DNA from: Cyanoderma ruficeps
Lineage: Eukaryota; Chordata; Aves; Passeriformes; Timaliidae
DNA: 64,000 nt
Assembly: GCA_008694505.1 (NCBI GenBank)
Contig: VZDJ01000219.1
Coordinates: forward strand, 9,465,089 to 9,529,088
Reading direction: 5' to 3'
Shown: positions 21,566-33,200 of the stretch, one piece after another
Layout: the number at the start of each line of letters is the position of its first letter
Numbering within the stretch: position 1 is the first letter of the stretch
Program-made: the position numbers and the translations under genes
The notes under the pieces: model-generated
What the model saw: only the letters and a program-made list of their open reading frames with translations
Told to the model about the DNA's origin: nothing
Databases searched by the model: none

Positions 21566-24500
21566 GGTGTGCCTGGCCTGACATTGATGCCACCTCTCCC
21601 AAGGCTGGGCCATTCATGCTGTTTTTTCTCCAGAGCATTAGAAATAGTGAGTGCTACCAAGGGAATTTGTGCTGCTTCTGGATGGAAAGTGTGGGTGAAA
21701 AGGCTGGATGAGAAGTGACACCTGTTTCTCTGACCCCTCTCCAAATCTCTCTGTGTTCAACCACTTCCAGTGGAATCAGAAAGTTCATCCCTCTCCCTGA
21801 CATTCTGGAAGAGATGAAGGGAGGAGTGAGATCACATCTCCTGGCCCCTCTTTTTGCATCTGCCAATGGCCACATCTGGAGCGTGGTCCCAGATGTGTCT
21901 GGGAGGGGGCTCCAGCTGCTGGCCCCCAGCCCAGGAGCAAAGTCTGCCCTGCAAAGCAGGGAGGGCCCATTGCAGCGGGGACAGGGACACTTTCCCTCCT
22001 GCTCCCCCACATGCTGTGGGGCTGCGACAGCTGGGGACAGAGGGACAATGCCAGCGTGGGGAGCAATGCCTGGCTTTCAGTTTTACACAGACACACAAAC
22101 AAGTTTGCTGCTCTGGCAGGAATTGGCTTCTCCTCTGTTGGGGTTGCAAATCTGGAAATAACAGCTGGAGGTTTTCAGCATTATCCCGCTCTAGGGATGA
22201 ATTTTAAAACCCTCTGGCATTGGGTTGGGTCTATTGTTTTCCATGGCAAAGAGCAGTTCATGCCCAGCTCCCTTTGCCTCAAAGTGGCTCTTCAGCATTG
22301 ATCCCGAGCGCAGATCCTGCTGTTCATTGGATCTCTGGGTGGCCCACAGGGAAGTTTTGTTGGCTTCTTGCAAGGCCTGGGGTGCAGCTGAGCCCGTGCC
22401 ATTCTACTGGCATGCTGAGACCCTGCTTGGAGGAATTGTGAACAGTTCTCTGCCAGGGAGAAGGAAGGCTAGGGTATGGCAGGAGGGGGTTGGAGACACT
22501 TTGGTGAGATGATTTCTGGAGTTTGTGTTTCTGGTTTTCCTCTGGACTTGTATCTCCAGCTGTTCATAGCAGAGGTGACCAGCGCTAGTGGCAAAGGATG
22601 ATGATTCATACCTGTGGATACACATCTGTGTCTTCAGCACTTGGACCCTGGAGGAGAAACTCAGCACAAAGCCCTTAGAGTCAGAACTGGCCTCCTGCCT
22701 TCCTGTGCTCTTGCTTTGACCATTCTTTGACATATTTTGACCTCAGGGCAAGGCAAGCTTGGAGGGCTGCTCCTGAAACTGGAAAGCTAAAAATCCTCCA
22801 GCAGTTGTAAAGCCAGCTGGGAGGACTCTGGATGTGCCACATCTTTGCTTTTTTGGCCTCTTCCCTGGCAAAGGACAGGCTGAATTAAGAAAGCAAACGG
22901 AGAGGAAACTGTAGAGAAATAAGAGCAGCTCTGTGAGTCGAGGACACTCTGGACTCAGTCCCGTCCTTGTTGCCCTGGAAATTGGATCGTTCCCACCGAG
23001 CTGCCTGCTTTGCTGGCTGCTCCTGGGAGGGCACAAGCATGAAGCACTGGACAGATGCAGGGGAAGGAAAAACCACAGGGAAATAGAGGTACAAATGCTG
23101 GTGTCAGAGTTTTCTCCATCAAAGGGAGACCCTTTGTCCCATGCCTTGGTGAGGATAATAAAATAATAATACCATAATAACAATAACCAGCTCCCACCAG
23201 CTGACAAAGGCAAGGGAAAAGCCAAAGGGCCTTAGGCTCTGTTTGCAGAGCAGCACAAGCCTGCTGTGTGGCTTGCCCACAGAATCAGGGACAGCAGGGC
23301 TGCTCCCCAGGCACCCCCGCCCTGAGCCCCGGAGACAGCCCCGTGTCCCAAGCAGACCGATGATGCAACCGGTGGGATCACCCTGACAATGGCTCTGTGG
23401 GCTGGGGTTTTTTGAAGCTGTGCACAACAGATTAAGCTCGAGGCCCCTGTTGTCATTGCTGGGCATTGTGCACCCTGCTGACATTGGTTTCTGCGGGCCA
23501 AGCTGTGCCCACAGCCCAGCTGGAGCTTTGGAGGGGGGGAAATTATTCCATCTGAAATGGAGCAGGAGGATACTTGCACAGAGTGGATTCCTGCTCCATT
23601 CAGGCATCTACTTTAATTTACAAGGGGATGAGTTGTGTTTGTTGTTTCAACATTTTCTCAACCATCTGTTGAAAATAGGTGAGCAGGTCTCAGCTGGGCT
23701 GAGAGAAATGGTCCTGTCCTGGGAATTTCATGCCAGCTGGGAATTGTGGAAAAGTCTGAAATGCTGCAGGATCTCCCTTCTGGCTCTGTCTTGCCCAGGT
23801 GACAGGAACCCACTAGTCTGGACTGGTGAAGAGGGAATGTGAACCCAGCTCTGCAGCACCCAGCAGTGCCTGGGGAGGTGCTCAGGAACAGACATGATGA
23901 CAGAGGGACAATAGCAGGAAGGGCCAGGCTGAAGGCTCCTGTCTATGCAGACCAGTCTCCCTGATCCCTTCAGGGGACCTGGGACAGGCTCTTGTAGCAG
24001 AAGAGTCAGAGGGCACATCTGCTCCCCCCAGAGCAGCCAGGGTCCTCACATCGTGTCCTGTGTACCCCACAGCCCCTCTGAGGGAGCTGCTCACTTACCA
24101 GAGCTGGCTCCCACCCACTCCCTGCCACTGCCCCAGTGTGCCTGCAGCAGCTGTGGGGCTGTGAACCTCGGCTCTCCAGAGCCCAGTAAAGTAAACCTTA
24201 GTCCAAAAGGGGCTTGGGCTGTCTTTTGCAAACAGAGGCTGCACAAAAGCTGCCTTTCTCCCTCTCGGTTGACTTTGTTTTCTCTCCCTCCCCATCTGCT
24301 TTTAGCCAAATGGTTGAATAGCTTCAGTATATACTGTGGGAGCCTAAAGCCAAAGACTGGAGCATGGGGAAGGATGCAGAACAGCAGTGCCCTGTGGCCG
24401 CTGCCTTCCGGAGGGGCTGGGAACTGTTTGCTACCCTTGCTCTGTAACCCAGCCTCCATCACCTTACTGAACCCTTGGAGAAAGCAGCTCCAAAAGAAAA

Positions 24501-24619
24501 TATTTGTGCTCTGGCAAGCACACGTGTGCACATTTCCTGCTCTTGAAGTCCTTAATTAAGCCTGGTTTTTGTTTGTTTGATTTGTTGGGTGTTTTTTTTC
24601 TATTTATGCTGCCACAGTG

Positions 24620-24701
24620 TTGGAGGGGGAGTCTGTCAGAACGCTGTGTGTTTTCCTGTTTTGGAGGGGGTGTCTGTCAGGTCCCTGTGTGTTTCACTGC
24701 T
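24620..24701. repeat. 41-bp imperfect tandem duplication
   Basis: Two adjacent copies both begin TTGGAGGGGG, followed by GTCTGTCAG and then CTGTGTGTTT; the copies start at 24620 and 24661. Confidence 0.75.
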
Positions 24702-27700
24702 TTGGAAGCTGCAATGTGGAAAGCTGCCTGTGATAATCACTCAGGGAGTCTGCATGTATCAACAGGGGAGCTGGGAAACCAGCCAGGCCTTTGATGTTGC
24801 TCTGTAAGTCAGTGCTGCATTGGGACAGTTCTGCAAATCACCCAGCACAGAGGGGCCTCAGCCCAGCTGTGGCCTCATGACGAGGGAGACTGGTCTTTGC
24901 AGACCTTATTGAAAAGATTCAAGACCTTTCATTCAGAGAGACCACCAAGCTTTTTCCAGCCACTTTGGAGTCCTTCTGAGGGACCATGTCATTTGCAGCG
25001 ATGTTTGACCACTTCAGGTGATGCTTTTGAGTTTGAACACGCAGCCCAGGGCAACCTCCAGGTCCACAGCTTTAGCTCAAAGAGCAGCTGCTCAGGACAA
25101 TGTTGCTGACGTTGACCCCAAAGGTGTGGGGGTATGATCCTGCCCACCATCCCATCAGTCATGGTGCTCATCACCTCCCAGCTCTGCCACTGCCGTGCCT
25201 GGGCTGGGAACAGGCAGGGAAGCGAAGGTGGAAGCCTGGGCTGGGTTGTTCCTTGGAGTACACATTTAGAACCACAGTAAGACTAGAAAAATCCCAATCT
25301 TTTGATAATGAGTCCCCCATGTAACCACGTGTCTTAACACCCAGACATGGCATGCCTGTGAAATTCCTGAGATTGTTGCAAACTGAACTGCACCCTGAAA
25401 TTTCACAGCAATCTACCTCTCCAAGCCACCAGGAATCACCATTTGCAGGCACTGAGGGGGATCTCCTGTCTCTTGCCTGCTTTCTGCAGCCTGCAGTGCT
25501 ATTTTGGAAATTCCCTCATTTACTGGGTGGTTCGACTGAGTTCAACTGCTCCTTTGGCTAAAATCATCCCCTGCCTGTCATCAGGTAATTAGAAAGGGCC
25601 CAAAAGCCAGTGGTGCTTAAGGCAGCCCTGGGATAACCATGGCTTTTCTTTTGTGGATAAAGGACTGGGCTTTGGAGGCTGTAGACTTTTCCACTGAAAT
25701 TAGATTTTTGTTTGAAAAGCGGGGGAAGGTAACGTTGGGTGAAAAATGATGCCCAGAAGCACAGCAGCAATGCTGCAAACACAGAGATGGGTGAGAAAAG
25801 CAAATGCTGTCAGCTGGAAACACTGTGGAGGGGGGCTGGGGGTAGAAGATCCTTTTGAAGCAGGGAAAACAAAAAGAACTTTTAAAGCCTGTCCCTCAGG
25901 GTTTGCCCAGTTCTTACTGGTGCTGCAGCTAGAGGCAGTTTGTGAATTCTCACAGTTCAGCTGGAGCTGGGCTGAGACCCTTCTGAAGAAACCAGAAGTG
26001 AAGAAATTAAACAAAAAGAAAAAAGAAACCAGCAGTGAAGTCTCCCTGTGGCTGGGATGACATATTTATGGATGGCAGTGCACCATGGACCTCACCAGCT
26101 GCTCATGCTGCTGACACATCACTCTTCCAGCAGGTCACTGGGACGTCCTGCAGAGCCTGGGTTTCTGTGGTATAGGAAAGATCCTTTTCCAAGTGCCACC
26201 CTTTCCTGTTTGCATTGCAAACTGAGCATTTCCTTGTCTGAAAACAGCCTCACAGCCTCAGTGTCTGGCATATTGTTTCCTGTGGAAAATATTATGGCCA
26301 CATTATCCGTGTGGGCTTGTCGGGGTCCCTCTCCATGAGATGCAATCAAGTTTAGGCTAACATGATAAATGAAGATGTTGCAGTTGGGCAGTGGTGGAAC
26401 AAAGAAACTTTGCTTGGGTAGCGACTCCCCTATTCTTTTAGTCCATGAAGTTGGTTTTTCTCCCAAAGCTTTTCCATAAACCTCTCAGGCAGCCACCCTG
26501 CAGGCCTGCAGCTCTGTTCAGACTCAACCATCCTGCCCTAACTTCCCTATCCCAGCTGTACTCAGCCCAAATGCAGCCCACACTCCAAAGTGAGGACTGT
26601 CACAGGGGGGCATTACTCAACAGGCAAGAGTTCAAAGCAGTGTCTGGCCTCTCTGCCCACACTGAACAATGGAGGGGAGAGCTGGGAGCTGCAGCCCTGC
26701 AGAGGGGTGCTGGAGCTTCAGGGATCTGCATGAACCTCCTGGCTGGCTGTGGGCAGAGACCTTTGCTTATCTGCCCAAGAGATAAACAGGCTTTACCCAA
26801 AGCAGAGCAAGGAGAAGGGAGCAGAGCAGGCAGGGGAGCATGGACAGCATAAAGCTGCACCCCAGACACCAAGTATGGGCAGCCTGCTTTCAGCAAGACA
26901 GAGTGGGAGTTGTCCTGTGTGGGCACCACATTGCCAGTGTCCCCTGCCTGCCTGGCAGACAGCAAGTGTCACAAGGACTGCTGGTTCCGAGGCCACTGGG
27001 CCATCCAGCTCCTTGCCAGGCTGCCAGCACATGTCCTCGCCCAGCCACTGCCACCAGAGCTGAGCCACCAGCACTGGCCAAGCCTGGGAGGAAGATGAAA
27101 GCAATAAATAATAACTGAGACTGGCAAACACCAGCTCAGGGCAGCAAGGGCAGTCTAGGGAAAGGGATTCACTCACTCCCCAGGACCCTTGGGGTGTCAC
27201 ACCGGGCATCTGAGTGCATGGACACAAAGCAGAAATAGGTTGTGGTTCTGGGCCTTGGCTCTGGAAAATTCCTGCCAAACTGGGAGGCTTTAAGGCAAGA
27301 AAATAAAGCAATGTTACACTTGCAGCCTTTAGCTTCTCTTAATTTAAACAGTAATAAAAATTGTATGCAAAACATTTCCAGAAGTGCTTCTCCAGCCCCC
27401 TCCAAGTGCATCTACAGCAATTAATCCTGCTTGGATCAAAGGTAAAGAACTTTGAAGCAGTCAAGTACTCTAATAAAGAATAAATTGCAGTTATGTCAAA
27501 ACTAATCTAAATTAGTTACGAAAAATCTCTCAAATATAAAGTAACCTTTTCCTCCGAATTTTAGCTGCTTTTCCTTTCTGTGGAACAAGCCCAGTGTGAC
27601 TGGCAGGCGTGGGAGTCCTGCCCTGTGTGAAGCAAGAGACAGCAGACTGGGACACACACATGTAATCCATCCACTGGGCTGAAAAGCTGAATTAAATGAA

Positions 27701-28393
27701 AGCAACAGTACAGGCCAGAAGACTGGTCACTGGGACAGGAAATAAGAGACCTTGGATATGCCCACACCCTTCTCCTTCCTCCATCTCCTCTGTATTTCTC
27801 ATCAGCTCAGGCATTCTCTTTTGCACACTTGTGCCTCAAGGCCACAGCGAGCTCAAAAGGACACTTGGTTATCCTTGACTTACAGGGGCTGCAAAAGTCC
27901 CTTCTTCCCTGCACTTCCATCCCAAACTGAAGGCTTGTTTGTTCTGTGATGGAAAAAGAACATCCAAGATGCAGATTCCCTCAATCTAAGTGACATTCAA
28001 GCACAGTTCTCCTGAGACGTGTCCCTCAGGCAGAGGTTGCAGTCAGCTTCTCAGGATAGCTGCAATTTCCTGGGAGACCTGTCTTGCATGGAAAGGGGAG
28101 TTTTCCATCCCTCCAAGCTGCCTCTTTCACAGAAAACCACTCAAAGCAGAACAAAGACACACAGGACACACAGACATGCACTGAAAGGCAAAAAGCAGCA
28201 CCTCGATTTACTGTGGGACTAGAAACAGCACAAAACCTCCTCCAGACCTCTCCACTTCTAGAGGACAAGGCCCAGCTGTCTCCTCCCTCTGCTTTCCAAC
28301 AGCTGGCAAAGGTCAGATGACACAGCAACTTGGGAGACACGCAAACAGTTAAAAGATCTTTTTGCTGAAGTCATGTTTGAGTTCCTGCAAAGC

Positions 28394-28417
28394 AAATAAA
28401 TAAATAAATGAATAAAT
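28394..28417. repeat. AAAT microsatellite
   Basis: About six units of AAAT, one of them interrupted (aatg), making a short simple repeat. Confidence 0.9.
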
Positions 28418-30126
28418 GGATGGAAAAGAACAGCAAGGCCCGGGGGAGGTAACGTTATACAGAGATGCCCTCTGCCGGTCAAGCAGGAACAGAGCCAAAG
28501 GAAATCTATCCATCAAAGCCAAGGATTTGCGACTTCCCTCCCTCCTTTTACAGATGGGCCCCCAAAAACGTTCCCTATGTGGTGTGCAAAACTTTAATTT
28601 AGTGGATTTTTTAGCCTGACTGCTGAAGTGATCTTGCAAAGGCAGCCCAGCCCTCCGCTCTCCTTTGTTTTGGGTCTTAAGATCCTTGGATAAGTCAAAG
28701 AGCTTCAGTTAAAATGCAACAGGAAAACAAAGGCATCCAGAGAAATGTTCTGCCACGCTGGCCAGATGAACTGACTCACCGGCTGCCTTCATGTCATCTA
28801 AGGAAAGAAATGGGGAAACTGGGCCAGGAAAAGAGACACATCTCCATTATTTGAGACTGACTTTGCTGTAATAGTTGAATTCTGCAGGCACCTGACACAT
28901 AGTCCACGAGTCCCTGCAAGCTGTAACAGGCCTTGCAGTCAATACCAGCAAACTGAAACACACTGAGAACTATTTGAGGCACTGATCAAATTAGAGCATG
29001 CTTCCCACTGTTTAACTGGGGTTGTTATTTGATTACAGCTATGATTTTAAACAATTTCTAAGAAGCACTGAGAGCTTGCTCAAAATGAAACAAACTGCAG
29101 ATTTTAAATCTGTTGTCAGCCTATTCAACAATGCAGATCTATTGCACACACATCACTATCAGCTCAGCTCTTTCTTGTATCAGTTTAATTCCTGCTGGTA
29201 TAAATCCCTGATTTAATTTACTGACTGGAAATTAAATCAGCATGAACTGGTTTCAGTGCATCTGTGCTGGGTATTTGTGATGATCCAACTAGACCATAAA
29301 AAATAAATATCACTGGATCAGAAAGCTCCACTGACAGAAACAAATTCTTAGGAGACGCCATGTAATAATTTTGCACAGTAAAGAACAATACATGCAGCGA
29401 GTGGGCAGCACCCTCCCACTTTACTCTTTTCCACTGAAATTGAACCTTGTCTGCCAATATATTTTACAGTCAGCAGAGCTCCGAACATGTCTTCATAATG
29501 CTGGAATTCTGGGAAAATTGACAGGCTGCAACAATCAGGTTGTCACTGGAGTAGACAGTTGGCCAGGGAATGTGTGTACTGGGAGCTATTCTGAAACCCA
29601 ACATTTTACATCCAGGGAGCTGCTGGTTTTCCATCCTTGAGTGTAGTGGAGGATTAAGAGCCTTATCAAGAGAATCAGCTGTTGGAGGTCCTTGTGCTAA
29701 GAGCCAACCCACAGCATCACACACCCAAAGGGGTCTTTGTGTCCCATCGCCCTCCCTGCTGCTGCTGGGGCCCATCACTCCCTCTGGCCAGCTGTTAAGT
29801 GAGTTTGGGATTTGTTTTCATGCACAACATGCTCTGGCAAACTCTAGGTTCACCTGGGAATGGCACAGAGGCTGTGTTCTACCTTTCCACTACAGCCAAG
29901 GCTGGGATCACACAGGCTGTGCAGAATAACTAAGGGGTCCCTGTGTGTGCTCCAGCTGCTTCTCTGATATGAGGGGTTTGCTGAAGCTGGACCTGGAGGT
30001 CTTTTTAAATTTGTGCTTTCCAGGAAGATGCCTGTTTTACTGGGAGAGCTGGGAAAAGCTCAGATGTCTCTTTTCCACACTGGATACAGCTGGTATATAC
30101 CTAGCTCCTCACACGAGGCAAGGCCA

Positions 30127-30257
30127 CTATGCAGACTTCTCCCCAAGGTAGGAAGTATTCTTTCCAGTCTTCTTGAGCGTTTCCAACAGGGTGTCAACGG
30201 TGTGCTCCGAGTCAATACACACCTTCTTGTTGGGCAGGTCAATATCAAAGCTGACAC
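30127..30257 (-). CDS. ATOX1: ATOX1 exon 3
   Basis: Acceptor TCGTAG, then VSFDIDLPNKKVCIDSEHTV through LGEKSA to a TAG at 30129-30127. The exon begins by completing a Gly codon split by intron 2. Confidence 0.96.
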
Positions 30258-33024
30258 CTACGAGGAAAAAATAATTTCACAGTCAGAAGCAGTCAAATGG
30301 TCAGCACAGGGAAAGCTCACCTTGACACATCTGTGCTCCCCAGGGCATCAGTCAGATGGACATTTATCTGCTGCCAGCACACTCTGGTAGCACCACCAGC
30401 CAGCAAATCCAACCTGGTGTCCTGCCAGCAGTGCTATGAAGGAAGTCAAATCTGCTCTAGCTCCACATCAGGCACCACAGCCTCTCGACTGCTCTAATCT
30501 GCTCACCCCACCTTGGATCAACACAATCACTCGTGCAGGAACCAGGGTAAGCTGAGTTCAAACCAACCACTAAAATCTCCATCCAGCTCAGTCTGTTATC
30601 TGGTTTAGTGTGGATAGGGCTTGGAAAAGCTCAGGGCAAGATGCCTAAACTGGTAGTACCAGCGAACAGCTGGAAGTAAAAGGAGGGAAAAGACATTTTA
30701 CCATGTGGATTTCCCAGTGCCTAATAAAGGTGAACCACTCTCATCCCAGTGAAAGGAACTGGACATACAGTTATGTATTTTCACAAAACTTGTAAGCATG
30801 TATCAGCTTTGAGAGCTCTGCCTCATCATCACATGAGGCTGATACTGACCAGCCTGTTGAAGTGATGGAGGTGCTGACAACCACACACAGAGATAATGGG
30901 ATTGTCACAGCCTGGTAATGGGGTCTGGAAGAAGTTGCAAGGCCTTTGCCTTGGTGACTGGAAACTGTTCTCCTTTGGAGGGACGCAGGTCCTCACAACT
31001 GATGAGTGTAGGCCAGATCCTTCTCTTTTGGAAATGTCAGCAAATAGGAGACATGGGTTATAATTTTCCAGGTGGTATTAAAAATAGGCTACACAGACAA
31101 CCACCAAACGCTCTGCTCAGCAGCTCTTCATTGTAACTGCTGATGACACATCTCAGGAAGTACCACAGCCACCCCAGGCCTCCTCGGAAACAAGGCCAGG
31201 CAGGACATTCACCTCCCTTCCTTCTGGCAGCCTGAGCAGGGGTCTACCAGTGTCCTTCCCAGAGGGTTCAGGGTGAGGCCCTGGTGACTCACAGCCACCT
31301 GCAGCCATGGCAGCTCCTCCTGCCCTTGACACTTCTGCACGGGTCACAGACCTGCAAACAACCAGCGACTTGTAACCAGCTAAGGAGCAGGATCAGAGCA
31401 GAGCAAGAAGTCTCCAACTTTCAACTTTTACCCACAGCATTATCCTTCAGGATGGAGGACCCCAGGGCACTGCCCTGGAGCTGGCTGTCCCACACCCAGC
31501 ACTGACTCACCTCCCAGCTTCTGCAGGACACGGGTGACTGCATTGGAACAGCCTTCACAGGTCATGTCCACGAAGAACTCGTGTTTCTGGAAAGAGGCAG
31601 TTGAGGGGTCAGGGAGAGCACAGCTGGAAATACACCATGAGCATTCCACACTTGCCTTTTCCTTGGGGAGGTGGGTTCAAAGCCTCCCAAGCCAAAAGGA
31701 CCATATACACCCCAGTAACAGATCCTCAGCAAAACTGAGAACTCCTGGTACTTCTCCCTACGGTGTCCTTGTGCTGTCCCCCACAGCATAATCCTGAGGG
31801 GCCTCTGGAGATTGTGTGGCTATCTCCAGAGTCAGCACAAATCACCATCTCCATGGCCTCTGCTGGATTTACTCAGCTTGTCCAGGGGAGCCAAGGAGAA
31901 GCAAATCTCCTGCCTCCAGCTACTCCCTCTCCTGACTTAAATCTGTGAGGTTTTCAGTGCTTCCCCATCCTAATCTTCTGGTCCCCAACATAATAAAAAT
32001 ATAAGCCAAACAGAATTTTAAGGATCATTAGCGCTGTTTTTTCATCCCTCCACTCCACTGGGGCCCCAGCAATATCTTCACTACCTGTGAACAACACTGG
32101 GTCAACAAAACGCTGTTTGCCTGTAACTAACCACTGCCTTCAACCTTTGGCATTAGATGGGTCCTAATTTCCTTCTCTCACATGTGCTTTGTACTTTCCT
32201 TTAAAAAGAAAAGTAAAACTATTGTTCATTTGCAACCCATACTTCCTTCTATTCAGAACCACCCTGTGCCTCCTGTTACTGCAAAGCTAAGACCCTCTTG
32301 GGATCATTCAGCCAGGAAGGAGCTTGGGGTAGAGGTTCCCGTTAGGGCTTTTTTTCAGTGTAATTGCCATTTTTTTTAGGTTTCATTTCCCAAAGGTGCT
32401 GGGTCCTTTGGGAAGGTGTGTGGGCAGAGGGGAAGGAGGGGTCCCATCCCTTCTGTGTGCAAGCCTTGAGAGTTGGAGGGAGCCTGGGGTTTGGGGAATT
32501 TGAGACTGGGGGAGCCCTGGGAGACTGTGGGAGCCTCGGAGTTTGGGGGAGCTCCAGGATCTGGGGGAGCCTTGAGGTCTGGAGGAGCTGCAGGATCTGA
32601 GGAACCTTGGAGGTCTAAGGAAGCTTTGAAGGATGGGGGAGCCCTGTGGAACTAGGAGAGCACCGAGGGCTGAGGGAACCTTGGGGGGCTGGGGGAGCCT
32701 CGAGGACTGGGAGAGTCGCGGGTTTGGGGGAACCCCAGAGGCTGGAGGAGCCTTGGGAGACTGGAGAAGCCCCGAGGGGCTGAGAGAGCTTCGGGGCCTG
32801 GAAGAGCCTCGGGGGATGGGGGAGGTCTTAGGGGGGCTGGGAGAGTCTCGGGAGCTGAAAGAGCCGCGGAGATTCGGGGAACCTCGGCGACTGCGGGAGC
32901 ACCGAGGGTCGGGGGAGCCCCGCGGCCGCTCCCGGTAGCGGGCAGTGCCCTCCCTGCCCCGCCACGTCCCCCGGCCCCACAGAGGCCCCACAGAGGCCCT
33001 CGGGCCCCCCACACCCACCGGCAT
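30127..33024 (-). CDS. ATOX1: ATOX1 copper chaperone, three exons
   Basis: ATOX1 is the cytosolic copper(I) chaperone that hands copper to the P-type ATPases ATP7A and ATP7B. The minus-strand exons are 33019-33024 (ATG CCG only), 31511-31586 and 30127-30257, all with GT-AG borders, giving 70 residues against 68 in human. The copper site is MTCEGC in the first helix-loop. The fold's conserved DIDLPNKKVCI and LLETLKKTGK follow. The C-terminus reads TSYLGEKSA, two residues longer than human and with Asn-Thr before the Ser-Tyr-Leu-Gly. The six-base coding first exon matches the mammalian gene, which supports the start. The promoter is the CpG island at about 32.9-33.2 kb. Intron 1 holds an 18-bp-unit minisatellite. 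Confidence 0.97.
31511..31586 (-). CDS. ATOX1: ATOX1 exon 2 with metal site
   Basis: Encodes KHEFFVDMTCEGCSNAVTRV and QKLGG. The CxxC pair is the copper ligand. Donor GTGAGTC starts at 31510. Confidence 0.97.
32470..32925. repeat. 18-bp-unit minisatellite in ATOX1 intron 1
   Basis: About 24 degenerate tandem copies of a G-rich 18-mer, roughly GAGCCTCGGRGRCTGGGG on the plus strand. Clean adjacent units start at 32531, 32549, 32567 and 32585. Because the unit is six codons long, open frames persist on both strands and code for hexapeptide-like repeats (Ser/Pro/Arg/Leu-rich on the minus strand, Gly/Glu/Leu-rich on the plus strand). Runs of G suggest possible G-quadruplexes. Confidence 0.88.
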
Positions 33025-33200
33025 GGCGAAGCAGCACTCGCGGATCCCCGATCGCGGCTGCGGGCGCGGCGCGGAGCGGAGCGGAGGAAGGGGCGGGCCG
33101 GGCCCGGCCCCGCGGCGCGGCCGCGGCCTCCGGAGGCGGGGATGCCACGGAGGGTGAAGGAAAAGGCGGTGGGGAGCGTTTGGATGGTGGCTGGTCCGTG
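32900..33200 (-). promoter_or_regulatory. ATOX1: ATOX1 CpG-island promoter
   Basis: A dense CpG block, with GGGCGGG and GGCCCGG boxes, surrounds the ATOX1 start codon. I see no TATA box. The exact start site is not visible from the sequence. Confidence 0.7.
33019..33024 (-). CDS. ATOX1: ATOX1 exon 1, coding part
   Basis: Only Met-Pro is coded before the donor GTGGGTG at 33018. The 5' UTR continues upstream into CpG-rich sequence to about 33060-33110. Confidence 0.88.

Larger units (their letters stand above)
21566..30126. other. Intergenic, downstream of ATOX1
   Basis: No gene could be supported. Small repeats include a 41-bp imperfect tandem duplication (24620-24701), an AAT-rich stretch (about 23155-23190) and an AAAT microsatellite (28394-28417). 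The ATOX1 3' UTR must start at its right end, but no canonical AATAAA occurs on the minus strand within the first few hundred bases after the stop. Confidence 0.35.

Noticed and set aside
32633..32938. 101-codon plus-strand Gly/Glu-rich frame
   Set aside because: It is the opposite-strand reading of the ATOX1 intron minisatellite. The 18-bp period keeps frames open without selection.
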